64,000 nucleotides of DNA from Gordionus sp. m RMFG-2023 (taxonomy: Eukaryota; Nematomorpha; Gordioida; Chordodea; Parachordodidae). The position numbers were made by a program, and so were the translations under genes. Below the pieces are notes generated by a model, which had not been told where the DNA came from, did not search any database, and saw only the letters and a program-made list of their open reading frames with translations. This document shows positions 23,501 through 32,970 of the stretch, in pieces (positions within the stretch are counted from its first letter, which is position 1; the number at the start of each line of letters is the position of its first letter). Where the stretch lies: positions 41,620,569 to 41,684,568 of the forward strand of contig NC_088776.1 of assembly GCF_954871325.1 (NCBI RefSeq). The letters run 5' to 3'.

Positions 23501-24518
23501 ATCGCTTATTGGAAAATTCTAAATTTTGTTTAAATATTTCTTCCTTACATGATAAGTCATGTTTGTCAAGTAAATGTTTTATTGTGTTTGATATGCTGAT
23601 ATTTTTTGAAAAAATATTGATTGGATAATTAATTAAAAAATTCACAAATATTTTAAAAATAATAAAAAAATTTACTCTGAAAATGAATAATTATTTTAAT
23701 CCCCACCATCTTTATCAAGTGCTATTTGCAAGCATATATTACAAAAAACTTTATCTGCAGCAACACTGGTTCTCTTATTATTTGTGTCAGTTTTTAATAT
23801 TAAGGATCCAAAATGTTTCCATGCAAAAGCAGGTTTTGCTTGCAATATACTTTGTTACATTGATATTGCAATGCTGCATCTATTATAATTGTTTATCGTT
23901 AATTAAAATTTCCTTTTATGATAAATAATAAATTTTGTAATATGAGTTGTAAATTGCATTGTATTACTAATTATAAAATAATTGATGGTCTGATACAAAA
24001 GATTTGAAACATCAAAAATTAAAAGAATAAAATATATTATAATATTCAATACTTTTTATGTAAATTACTAGTCTAATAATAACATATCATCTTGCTCATA
24101 TCAAATGTTTTTATAAATAATATTTATTAATTTTAAAAAATAAAATCGCATTTTTTAATAATTTGAAGTCCTTAAATTCGTTTTATAATCTGCTTGAAAT
24201 CTTATAGGCTGAGAAAAAAAAATTTATCGAACGAAAAATATTTAAATTAACTTTAAAATAATATTTTTTGAATTATGATAGATAAGGTCTGCCTAATTCT
24301 AATAGTAGGAATTGAGGTAGATAACGATTTATAAGGGATGTTCACTAGTTTTGAACCTCCACCATTTTAAACATTTTAGTGATTGGGCAAGATAATTATT
24401 TTATTTTAATCATAATAATTTTTATATTATTTTTTGATTAAAAATATAAATCAGAGTCAAATGTCCTTATTGTCCGGAAGAATTGGCATTAACCGACGCT
24501 AAACAAATATTTTTTTAA
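11551..24518 (+). CDS. RMND5: RMND5/GID2-type RING E3 ubiquitin ligase subunit, 8 exons
   Basis: Exons: 11551-11683, 11726-11862, 11904-12041, 12087-12187, 12236-12655, 14576-14684, 15057-15211, 24455-24518. All junctions are GT..AG, the phases agree, and the sum is 1257 nt (418 aa; human RMND5A is about 391). Seen: [16 protein letters not shown] near residue 75; a LisH stretch [13 protein letters not shown] (114-126); [17 protein letters not shown] and the CTLH helix [15 protein letters not shown] (from about 178); [36 protein letters not shown]; and a degenerate RING with CPIL (C363), CGH (C381, H383) and CPYC (C401, C404). It ends DAKQIFF, nearly as the vertebrate protein does. Family role: RMND5 pairs with MAEA as the RING heterodimer of the GID/CTLH complex. 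An Asn/Ser-rich stretch follows the CTLH helix. The start is the first ATG, just before the conserved N-terminal helix. An AATAAA lies at 24670. Confidence 0.95.
12236..12655 (+). CDS. RMND5: RMND5 exon 5 (CTLH/CRA region)
   Basis: This is the largest RMND5 exon, entered by a 48-nt intron (12188-12235). It starts by completing the Lys codon of AIKW and ends after AG of a split Ser codon, at donor GTTTAT. That codon is completed at 14576. The open frame runs on past the donor to a stop at 12807, but the continuation does not look like RMND5. Confidence 0.9.
12656..14575 (+). other. RMND5 intron 5
   Basis: Intron of 1.9 kb. The first 154 nt stay open in the exon-5 frame and are followed by AATAAA at 12838. 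A small inverted motif CATCATGGCCCGGCCATC occurs near 13220, and a GC-rich scrap GGGGAGACCGGCCCGCG near 14392. No gene was seen in it. Confidence 0.7.
14576..14684 (+). CDS. RMND5: RMND5 exon 6 (end of CRA domain)
   Basis: The acceptor is AATACAG and the donor is CCG|GTAAAT. It encodes [19 protein letters not shown] followed by a QQRHVTGVW block, which is one of the most conserved stretches of RMND5 proteins. The exon enters in phase 2 and leaves in phase 0, matching both neighbours. Confidence 0.93.
15057..15211 (+). CDS. RMND5: RMND5 exon 7 (first three RING ligands)
   Basis: It encodes [20 protein letters not shown], then [20 protein letters not shown]. This contains the first Cys of the degenerate RING and the CGH pair. 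It ends with AA of a split Lys codon at donor GTATAA. The partner exon lies 9.2 kb downstream. Confidence 0.95.
16572..20301 (+). mobile_element. hAT transposon (DUF4371 type), 3.7 kb, decayed
   Basis: The termini are CAGGGCCGTAGCCA and its inverted partner TGGCTACGGCCCTG. The 8-bp duplications are GAGCTTTG (16564-16571) and GAGTTTTG (20302-20309), one mismatch apart. The transposase remnant on + starts with an LPFRG motif near 17370. It continues through [20 protein letters not shown] and [17 protein letters not shown] (17612-17944), with further pieces up to about 18920. Stops and frame changes show it is inactive. Part of a TAGTGTTGTTAAA MITE (about 17156) and a complete second hAT (19055-20137) sit inside it, so it is the older insertion. 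Confidence 0.88.
19055..20137 (-). mobile_element. hAT transposon nested in the 16572-20301 element
   Basis: The termini are TAGTGCTGTAAAC and GTTTACAACACTA. A perfect 8-bp duplication, TATTATAG, occupies 19047-19054 and 20138-20145. The subterminal regions are packed with the palindrome GAACGCGTTC in spaced copies. A - strand frame (19330-19656) encodes the hAT dimerisation end, [20 protein letters not shown] and [15 protein letters not shown]. Upstream N-terminal parts are mostly missing, so it is a deletion derivative. Confidence 0.92.
20310..22904. other. Mixed hAT debris in the RMND5 intron
   Basis: The - strand near 20540-20690 reads [12 protein letters not shown], a hAT catalytic-domain motif. 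21040-22100 is an inverted copy of the 440-1360 remnant. 22030-22110 and 22750-22850 contain GC-rich ends (GGCTACGCGTCTGG; GGAGCGGCATCCC) of unassigned elements. Confidence 0.5.
22905..23930 (-). mobile_element. Decayed hAT with BED finger
   Basis: The likely left end is CAGACCTATGCGCCGAT, followed by CGGCGGCGG-rich subterminal sequence. The - strand reads a BED zinc finger near 23690-23830 ([14 protein letters not shown], then CNICLQIAL) and the dimerisation end at 23157-23360 ([20 protein letters not shown]). The middle of the transposase is gone. The right terminus was not found. Confidence 0.7.
24455..24518 (+). CDS. RMND5: RMND5 exon 8 (terminal CPYC exon)
   Basis: A 64-nt terminal exon after acceptor AAATCAG. 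It completes the Lys codon left by exon 7 and encodes [20 protein letters not shown] plus TAA. The CPYC pair is the last half of the RING. The DAKQIFF end is close to the vertebrate C terminus, which is why this tiny exon can be placed with confidence across a 9.2-kb intron. Confidence 0.94.
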
Positions 24519-26420
24519 CCAAAATATTTCTCAAAAATGTTATCTCTTATCTAAATCGTCGCACAATTATTATTATAGCCTATAACTCACTGTTGGTCGA
24601 AACTTTTGGAGTACCATCCACCGTTTACAATGAAAGGAGGAAACCATCAAAATTCAATTATATTTGTTAAATAAATGGCATATTGTTTAATAGCTTTTTT
24701 GTAAAATTAATCAAGTAGAGCTAGAACCCTATAATATGATCATGCTATAAAATCTAAATCATCATTTAGTAATAAAAAACATAATATATTCATATAAATT
24801 ATATTTTCTTTTATATTGTAAAAAAATAATTTATATCATAATTCCTTACAATTATGCATAATTTGTCTAATATTAAAAATATTATCCAAAAAAGTAGTTT
24901 CTTATCTGATGAATAAATAAAGTAACAATATGGCTGTAATCGTATGTGTCTAATTTATGAGAATGGAATATTTCTTAAAAGTTTTTTTGTAACATGTTAA
25001 TTTATTATGGTGACATTGGACAAACAATTTTTGACCTCTCTATACACTTAATTTTATTTAGATTTTTTTGCATACAAAAAAATAAGGATCATTATTCATA
25101 AAAAAATAAAAATCACTTCCTTCATTGCACTACGTATTGATACTCAATTTTCCAGTCTTTTGGTCAAATCTATCATGCCTGATCCTATAAACAACAATAT
25201 TTTTAAAAATCTTATCTTAATGGCTATTGAAATTACTGACTCAAAAGATGATGCTAGAAATGGAGCTAAAGGTGAATATTTTTTATTCACAGACCCATTC
25301 ACGCTGGCACTGAAAATTATTTTACGACCATTCATACCCGATATTCAATATATTTTTTAGCAAGATCCGACCAGTCACTGGCAAAAAAATTCACAGACTA
25401 TTTTTATAGAATAAAAAAAATTTAAAACTTTTTAAAGCATGATAATATTTTAACACATTTTTTATTTTATTTTACATTTAAATTTTTATTTGTTATAATT
25501 CTGTCTTTTTTATACTATGATATAAATAAGAAATAAACCATGTAATAATATTCGGTTATTTATTTTTGTAGCAATGTAATTAAGATTCACAACTCACTAC
25601 ATTTATAAATCAAAAATTTACTTAAAAAATGAAGAATCTTAATATATAACTCCTTGGTATATGCCAAAACGAGTTAATTTAGTTGAGTTCGTTCATCCTC
25701 TAGTAAAGGATTATTGTTTACGGATAGAAATTAATCATTTAATGGGAAACTGAACTGGCTATGGCGACAAAAAATGTAAGTGGCAAGTTTTCTAAACTTA
25801 CGATTTTTTGCAAAATTATAGTTTTTGTTAACTTTATGAAAGTTCTTAAATTTTGTATTTTTAAAAAATCAGCTTTTCTTGGGGCAAATATAACTTCATA
25901 TTTGATTCGCGAATAATGAATAAGAATTAAATAAACGGGATAGGGGGCAATGAGGATATCTTATGGAGAATTATAAGGAATTTTTCGTATTTTTGACATG
26001 ACGTGCTCAAAAAAAAAATGAAGCCTTCCGCTTACTTTTAAATTATAGTGACAATTCTTTTTTTTACCATGGGCCCAATTCCGTAATCCAATTAGATATA
26101 AATCGAATATTCAGTAATCCTCTGCTTTTGAGAAAATACTTCCACATGACACAAAAGTTGATGGTTGCTTAAGGAGATCTCATTTACAGCTTTTATCGAG
26201 TAATCACTATTCATTGTTTTCAGGGATAATATTATATATACAATAGGTACGAGTAAGGGTTTATTGAATGAATTTTATCTAGATGATTGTAAAACGAAGG
26301 AAACACTTTAATTGTTAGTCGTTGAAGCTAGGCTTTTAATAGACATGTATGGAACATGAAAACTATTTTATTATATAACAAATGCCAATTGTCGCATATG
26401 ATGCCAGGGATCCCTTTTTG
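24519..26420. other. RMND5 3' region and intergenic DNA
   Basis: AATAAA at 24670 is the likely RMND5 polyadenylation signal, about 150 nt after the stop. Besides the candidate exons at 25156-25425 nothing gene-like was seen. Confidence 0.5.
25156..25425 (+). CDS. Candidate terminal exons of an unidentified gene
   Basis: I do not recognise this protein. A segment 25156-25271 after acceptor TTTTCCAG reads VKSIMPDPINNNIFKNL, then EITDSKDDARNGAK, and reaches donor G|GTGAAT. Splicing to 25361 (acceptor TTTTTTAG) keeps the phase and gives ARSDQSLAKKFTDYFYRIKK and a stop at 25423. Codon variety and local G+C are exon-like, and an AATAAA-type signal follows about 100 bp later. The antisense strand is also open, so this could be chance or a transposon scrap. 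No upstream exon was found. Confidence 0.35.
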
Positions 26421-26428
26421 TCCATAAT

Positions 26429-27883
26429 CAGGGATGTGAACTCGGACCCTGAACCATCCTTGACCCTCGTATTTTGGCTGAACCCGGAACCGGACCCTTT
26501 TAAAAAGTGGAGGGTTCAGGGTGTTTAAAATTTTTAACTTAAAATTATTTTTTTTTAAATTAATGTAAAAATATATTTAAAAAATAATATAAAATTTTAT
26601 TAATTTTAAAAAATAATGTAAAATTTTTATAATTTTATTAATTTTTAAAAAATAATGTAAAATTTTTATAATTTTATTAATTTTTTTCGTGGAATCTCCC
26701 TAAAAAATAGTCACTTTAAAACTATAATTGATAAAGCAAGGGATGTTGTAAAATATTTAAGAACTCCCACAAATGTTAGAATATTAAAACCCATGAAAAA
26801 GCAAATGGCAATTTTAGATTGCACAACACTTTGGCCCTCTATATGTATGATGCTAGAGCGATTATTAAGTTTGAAAGATTTCTGTAATGATTTTATCATA
26901 GGAGCATGTGAAATCATTTTGTCAGAAGATGATTGGAATCAAATAAAAGAGCTTACTAGTGTGCTGGTTCCTTTAAAAATAACAACATTAAGAGTGCAAG
27001 CAGAACAATTATGTTTATCGGATTTTTATGGCATATGGTTAAGATGTCGATTAGAGTTAGGGAGATAACAAGTTCTTTTTCAAATGAAGTATTAGAAAAT
27101 ACAAAAATAAGAGAGCAACAATATTTACAAAATAGTGTTGTATATGCTTCGATATATTTAGACCCGCGATATCAGGTTTTATTAAGTAGTGAGCAAAAAC
27201 AAATGGCTATAGACCATCTTGAAGATTTATGGCATACCCAAAACTCTATTATTTACAATATATTGGAGGTTACAACAATATCTACTGGTTGTAGCGATAA
27301 CAATGATAACGATATTGATGATCTGGAAATTTTACTATTAGATAGAGAAACAAAAATTAAATTATCATCTGATAGAAAGGAGCAAAAAATATCTATTGTA
27401 TCTTTAATAGAAAAGTTCTCGGAAGTTATGAGAATAAATAGAGATGCAAACATTTTAAAATTCTGGGAGGAAAATTCTTCAATATATCCAGAATTATATA
27501 CCTTATCTAGAATCGTCATGGCTGTACCGGCGACACAAGTACAATAATTTATGTATTACAAAAATGACTATCTATTTTAGGTAAACGTAGAACGTGGATT
27601 TTCATCTTTGAAACATATTTTGTCTAATTTACGTGGAAATCTGAAGGATGATATTTTAGAAGATATGATTGTGCGATTGAATAAAATATTTAAAATATAA
27701 ATTATCTCATTTCGAATTATAAATGTGTATATATTGAAGTATAATAAAAAATGAATAAAAAAAAGTCTTATTTTGAGTCATTATTTTTATGTTCCCTCTG
27801 AACCCGGACCCTAAACCCGGGTCCTTTTTAAATTTATTACCGAACCCGGACCCTTTTTTTTTGTCGAAGGGTTCACATCCCTG
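26429..27883 (+). mobile_element. hAT transposon with perfect target-site duplication
   Basis: The ends are CAGGGATGTGAAC and GTTCACATCCCTG. The 8-bp duplication TCCATAAT (26421-26428 and 27884-27891) is perfect. The subterminal zones repeat GAACCCGGACCCT. The + strand transposase shows LWPSICMMLERLLSLKDF, YASIYLDPRYQVLL and the dimerisation end VERGFSSLKHILSNLRGNL, stopping at 27698. A 42-nt GT-AG intron (27539-27580) interrupts it just before that end. A frame change near 27010-27060 and loss of the N-terminal part, replaced by AT-rich tandem sequence at 26540-26690, show it is non-autonomous now. Confidence 0.93.
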
Positions 27884-27891
27884 TCCATAAT

Positions 27892-28724
27892 AGAAAAAAA
27901 AATCATTTAAGAAAAATTAAACTTCATGCGTAGCCAGAATTTTGCTAAGATGTTGGGGGGGGGGCAATTTCTGCCTTATAATGATATTTACAAAATCAAG
28001 TAAATTTTTGAATGAGAGACCTCTCTCCCTTTCCTTGTCTAACACGCCGATTAAGCCACTAACAAGGGTAGACTATAAGGTTAAAGGTTTAATAAATTAA
28101 TATAACACTAATAGCTTCAAAATAGTGATAGAAATCTTTTTTAGACAGGTAAATTTAAACGGTTTAAGTTCAATAAAATCTGGTTTGAATTCAATTTTTT
28201 TAAAATATAATATTAAAAATAAGCTGCAATATTTTTTTTCTGCAAAAACCCTGCTAACATTTTCACTTATAATACAATATAATATATATATTAAAAATAA
28301 TAAAAATTTAATTATTATCATTGGGTCAATCTCTGTACTGGTTGCTCAAACCCCCAATCCTCTAGACATTGAAAACTTTTTTCTCGGAGGTCGGACTGTA
28401 AGAGGTAACCGACCCTTTCCGAAAATTAAATATTTGTATGCTCGATATACATTTTGTTTAAGCGAAATGTATATCAGAATCACATGTTATATTTAATCTT
28501 ACATATTATTTATTTAATTTCCATTTCCCAAATTAACGATTTCCTAATTTACATTTTGTGACTAGTTAAAAATCATAATTATTTATATTCTGATTCTATT
28601 GATATGTCTATTTTATAATTTCGTTTTTATTATATATATATATATACAAATTAATTAAAATGTTATACTCTGGTTTGTAATTTTATTTGTCAATTGATAG
28701 GATCATAATTTATGGGGGTTAAAT
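27892..28724. other. Intergenic, transposon scraps only
   Basis: A GCGTAGCCAGAATTTTG plus poly-G end near 27929 looks like a severed hAT terminus. A frame near 28325-28440 (FFLGGRTVRGNRPFPKIKY) is isolated and not recognised. Confidence 0.35.
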
Positions 28725-28901
28725 TAGTGTTGTTAAACGGCTCGATTTTAGCTGATTTTTAAAAACGGCGCCTCGGATTTCGTTAATAAATATTCAAACC
28801 TTTGTGCCACAAGCAAAATCTTGAGGCTTGCATAATATTTTTCCTAATAAAATAATGAGTTAGCCGTTTTAAAAATTGGATCGAAATGCTGGTTAAAAAT
28901 A
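28725..28901. mobile_element. hAT-type MITE (177 bp)
   Basis: A perfect 8-bp duplication GGTTAAAT flanks it (28717-28724 and 28902-28909). The left end is TAGTGTTGTTAAACGG and the interior is the AAATCTT..GGCTTGCATAA fold-back core also seen at 7430 and 32690. The right end is degenerate. Confidence 0.8.
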
Positions 28902-28909
28902 GGTTAAAT

Positions 28910-31900
28910 ATACTTTTATATAAGGTGACAATATGCGAATAAATATAATTAATTTTTTCTTAGATATTAAAATTTAAATAATTTTAATCGGGTTAGGCTG
29001 AAAAAACATTTGGGCTCGGGCCGGACAGCGAAATTTTTTCTGCGAAACAATTACTTTGGAGGGATCTAGTCATCAATAACTTAAATTTTATATATCGATT
29101 TGTTACAATTGAAATTTGGCTTTCTTCCATAACAATTTGTAGATAGAAGTTATTAAAACAATTTATTTTTTTAAATACCACCCCCCCCCCTTTCATTTTC
29201 GCAAAATCTGACTTGCGTATTGATTTTTTTAAAAGACATTTAAAAAATTTGCAAAAATATATTTTAAAAGGGAGTAAAATCATTTTGTGGGCTTAGGCCC
29301 CAGATTATAATCATTTCATTTTGATAAATTTATAAATATAATTTTTCATTTTATTGTAGATTTGATTTGAACCATAAGATAATGGTAGAAATTAAATTTA
29401 TTTTTTCAATTTTTTATTGATAATATTTTTTTCAAAACAAGATTTTTAAACTAAAATAAAAATTTCCCATAAAAACAAAATTTAAAAAATTATAATTTAT
29501 TAGTTCAAAAGAATTTTTTTTTTATTTATATAATCAGATGAAACTGGTAGAATTTACATATAAAAATGAAATTTAAATAACAACATTTTATTCAAAATGA
29601 TAAATTTTGATTGTGGTAAAATGAAACTAAATTTATAAGGCTCCGTTTATATAGTAATCGCGAAAATATCGATACATCGCCTTCCATACCAATACTTAAA
29701 CTCAAAATCCATTAAATAATAGGAAATATTTATGGTTGTGTTGAGCGATGAGAAGAATTGCTGGGAATTCGCCTAATATTGCGTATCGCAACGCTTAAGT
29801 TTCATGTAGGTGACTACGGGGCCGATGGTTTATAGTAACAATTTTCTTCTAAATCTGGCTAGATCAATTTTAATTTAGAGCAAAAAGATGGTTGACTAGG
29901 TTATGTCCTGACAGGTTAACACCCTATTTTGGTTTATTTTAAATTTGTAAATTAATTAAATAATATTTGTTTATATACATTTTTAGGTACAAATAAAAGA
30001 GACGCGGTAAATTTAAATAGCCTCTTCCAGGCTGTTTAGAAGAAACTAAATTGACTGCTAAACAGGCGGCTGTTTAGAAATATGGCGAACCCAGACACGT
30101 CTTAAGACATTATAGTATCGATTTAATGATCTATAAAAGAATTTTATTATTAGCTCTTATACTTAAATATCATGAATTGAAATCTGATTTATTAATGAAA
30201 AAATCTAGAAAGGAAACCATGGCACAGCTAACCGTATTTCGTAAAAACTCTTATAAATATTAACGAAAAATAAAGTCAGCTACATCAAACTGTTGCTGAC
30301 TAAAAGTATAATATATATAAATACTTCTTAAGGTACGTTGGATCACATACCAGGGGATGTAAGATCACTACATGGGATACATAGTATCACTATTAAAAAT
30401 AATTTTATAACACCTTAGAGTTTTGGAAACTATTATTTAACAAAAAATATGCATACAAAGATAAATGTCTATAAAAAATAAGACTTATATAAAAAATGTA
30501 TCAATTTATTATTTCCTATAATGAATCAGAGTTGTTAAAGTAATACATAATAAATGTTTTATGTGTATCTTGTCTGGTCTGGATAAATTGTTATAAATTT
30601 ACCTTAATTCATTTTTATAAGAAGTAGCTTATCTTTATACCTTTTTATAAAGAGTATCGGTGTCCATAGCTAAACAATTAAATAGTATCTTAATAAATCT
30701 GCAATTAATAGCCCTGTATCAGACCTATTTTTCTAGATTTAGCCTGATATGAATATTAAAATTAAACTAGCCAGGATCGAATAGACAAAGTATAACTGTA
30801 ATTAAAAAAAGACTGAACCGGATTCATTTTTAGTTATTTAAGTTAGAAATAAATTGTTTTATAATAGAGAATGTAAGTCAAGAATAAATTTTGTTTAAAA
30901 ATATCTATAGATATTTTCGCAACTTATTATAAACTATCCTCGGCTATTATGATGTGCAATAACCAGGATGCTATCGGTTCAACTTTAAGACCAGTCTCAA
31001 CGGATAGTTTGCGATCACACCCATTACCTCTTTAGATATATCATCATACTCTTTTTTTCCTATATTTGACCTCTCCAAGTTATTAACTATTTAAACGAAT
31101 TATCTTGAAATATAATATAATTAACATTCTCATTTATAGTATGAAATATGGAAAAGACAATTTATTGATTAGTCGCAAAAGCAATTATCATTTTTTCCAA
31201 TATTATTTAATTAATAAATAAATACTAAATCACGAACTAGCCATACAAATATCGATTTATCATCATTTTATATAAATCATAATGGCATATTAATTTTTTC
31301 ATTTAAATATTACATATATATATATTGGTATAATATAATTTTCCTTTGTCCATGCTTTATCCTCTTATTTTTATATTCCTTATATTATAAATTATAATTA
31401 TGGTATTAAATTTTATTCTATTTATATATATTATATTCAACACGATAAAAAATAATATTTAAAAAAAAGAGCTATAAAAGCGAAAATTTGTATCTTCATA
31501 AAAATTATCATTGGTTTTAATATGTCTCTTTGCTTGATTATTATAGGGTTCTAACTCAATTTCATTCAATTTTTTGGACAGCAATTTAAATACTATGTCA
31601 TCTAGCTGGTTTTATATTATATGAACTAGGAACTATAGTGTATTTTATAAAAAAATTTAGTTAAAAATAATTTAAGGGTTTTTAATGTAGAGATTTTTAA
31701 TCTAGTCAAATAATAGTATATAAGTTTTTTTGTTAAATATAATTTTTGTCAATATAACCCTATGTTTTTATGAAATCCGAGATTTAAAAATTAAAAAAGA
31801 AGGTTAAAATCGAGAAATAATTATGTAAATTATAAGATTTATTGGACACTAAATCAAACTTTTAAAAGTTTAAAAGCAGAAAAACGTTATTAGAGAGCAA

Positions 31901-32320
31901 GATCATGGCTAAGACTATTGGCAGGCTGGGACAAAAAAGAACTCGGTAGTCCCTAACCCCCTCTCCCACCCGAGCTTTAAAAATTTTCATAAAATTAAGA
32001 CACTAGATACGTGAGATTCATGAATAAATAAGTTAGAATATTAATTAGGTCATGTTTAATCAATACCATTATGATAAAATATCAAAATTTGTAATTGATG
32101 ACTGAACTGAATTTGATATTGTTATTTACATAATTTGCGTAGTATTTATGTCTTAAAACTTTAATTCACTTTTAAATGCATAAAAAACGCAGTCCCTAAA
32201 ATAGTCTAATTTTGTGTGTTCAAGGCCGCTACCCCGCCTTCTCCTCCGTCACTACTGTATATATTATCATCAATTAATTAATAATATTAATCTAAATCTA
32301 ATATATATTAACTCTTAAAG
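28910..32320. other. Long AT-rich intergenic stretch
   Basis: No recognisable gene apart from the candidate exon at 30911-31035. 31905-32260 has hAT-like GC-rich flanks (CATGGCTAAGAC ... CGCTACCCCGCCTTC) of a decayed element. 29020-29290 contains a poly-C tract and GGGCTCGGGCCGG. Confidence 0.4.
30911..31035 (+). CDS. Candidate terminal exon, product unknown
   Basis: After ATATCTATAG the frame reads IFATYYKLSSAIMMCNNQDA and IGSTLRPVSTDSLRSHPLPL, then TAG. It is much less AT-biased than its flanks. A possible partner is the ATG at about 30218 in a good start context (ACCATGG, MAQLTVF), which could join in phase through a 0.67-kb intron. The resulting product would be under 50 aa. I infer a host exon but cannot name it. 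Confidence 0.25.
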
Positions 32321-32689
32321 GCATTACTAAACCACGCAAACAAAATTCTATTATGCAAAATTTACGTAATATTTTTTACCAAACCATGCAAAAGATAAAA
32401 AACATGCAAAAATGTCGCTTAAACCATATAATTAAAATACATTTTTAACCTTACATTTTTTTTAGCGATCATAAAAAATGAATAGTTCTAAATATATTTT
32501 GCAATGATTTCAATGAAAAGGTATTCACAAAGATGACAATTGTCATAATCATCATATAATAACTTTTGAAAATTTTTTTGGCGAAATTAGTTTCAAAAAA
32601 TTTATAAAATTATATATTATTATGATATCACTGATAATTTATAGGTGCTAATCGTTATTTAAAAACTTTTTAAATTTTATTTGGCGAAA

Positions 32690-32860
32690 ATAGTAATGAG
32701 CCGCTTTTTGAATATGACTAACTTAGTATTTTAGCCAGAAAGATATCGCCCAAGCCTTGAGATTTCGCTGATACATATTCAAATCTTTGTGCCATCTATG
32801 AGAAAAACCTTCAGGTTTGCATAAGATTTTTCTAGATAATATTGAGTTTAATTGTTGTGG
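32690..32860. mobile_element. MITE copy related to 7430 and 28725
   Basis: It shares the core AGCCTTGAGATTTCGC..CAAATCTTTGTGCCATCTATGA with the other copies. The outer ends are too diverged to define. Confidence 0.6.
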
Positions 32861-32928
32861 AATATAAAAAGTATATATATATCTCTTTTTTATATTTGTT
32901 TTAAGTTAAATGCACTGCTTTTATAAAA

Positions 32929-32970
32929 TCTATAACCTTTTTCTATAACCTTTTTCTATAACCTTTTGAG
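32929..32970. repeat. Short tandem repeat, about three CTATAACCTTTTT units
   Basis: A 13-bp unit CTATAACCTTTTT is repeated about three times. Confidence 0.75.

Larger units (their letters stand above)
15212..24454 (+). other. RMND5 intron 7, loaded with hAT elements
   Basis: Intron of 9.2 kb between the CGH half and the CPYC half of the RING. It holds the hAT at 16572-20301 (with a nested hAT at 19055-20137), hAT scraps at 20400-20700 (- strand, [14 protein letters not shown]) and 21040-22100, and a BED-finger hAT remnant at 22905-23930. Apart from these no exon was recognised. Confidence 0.85.
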
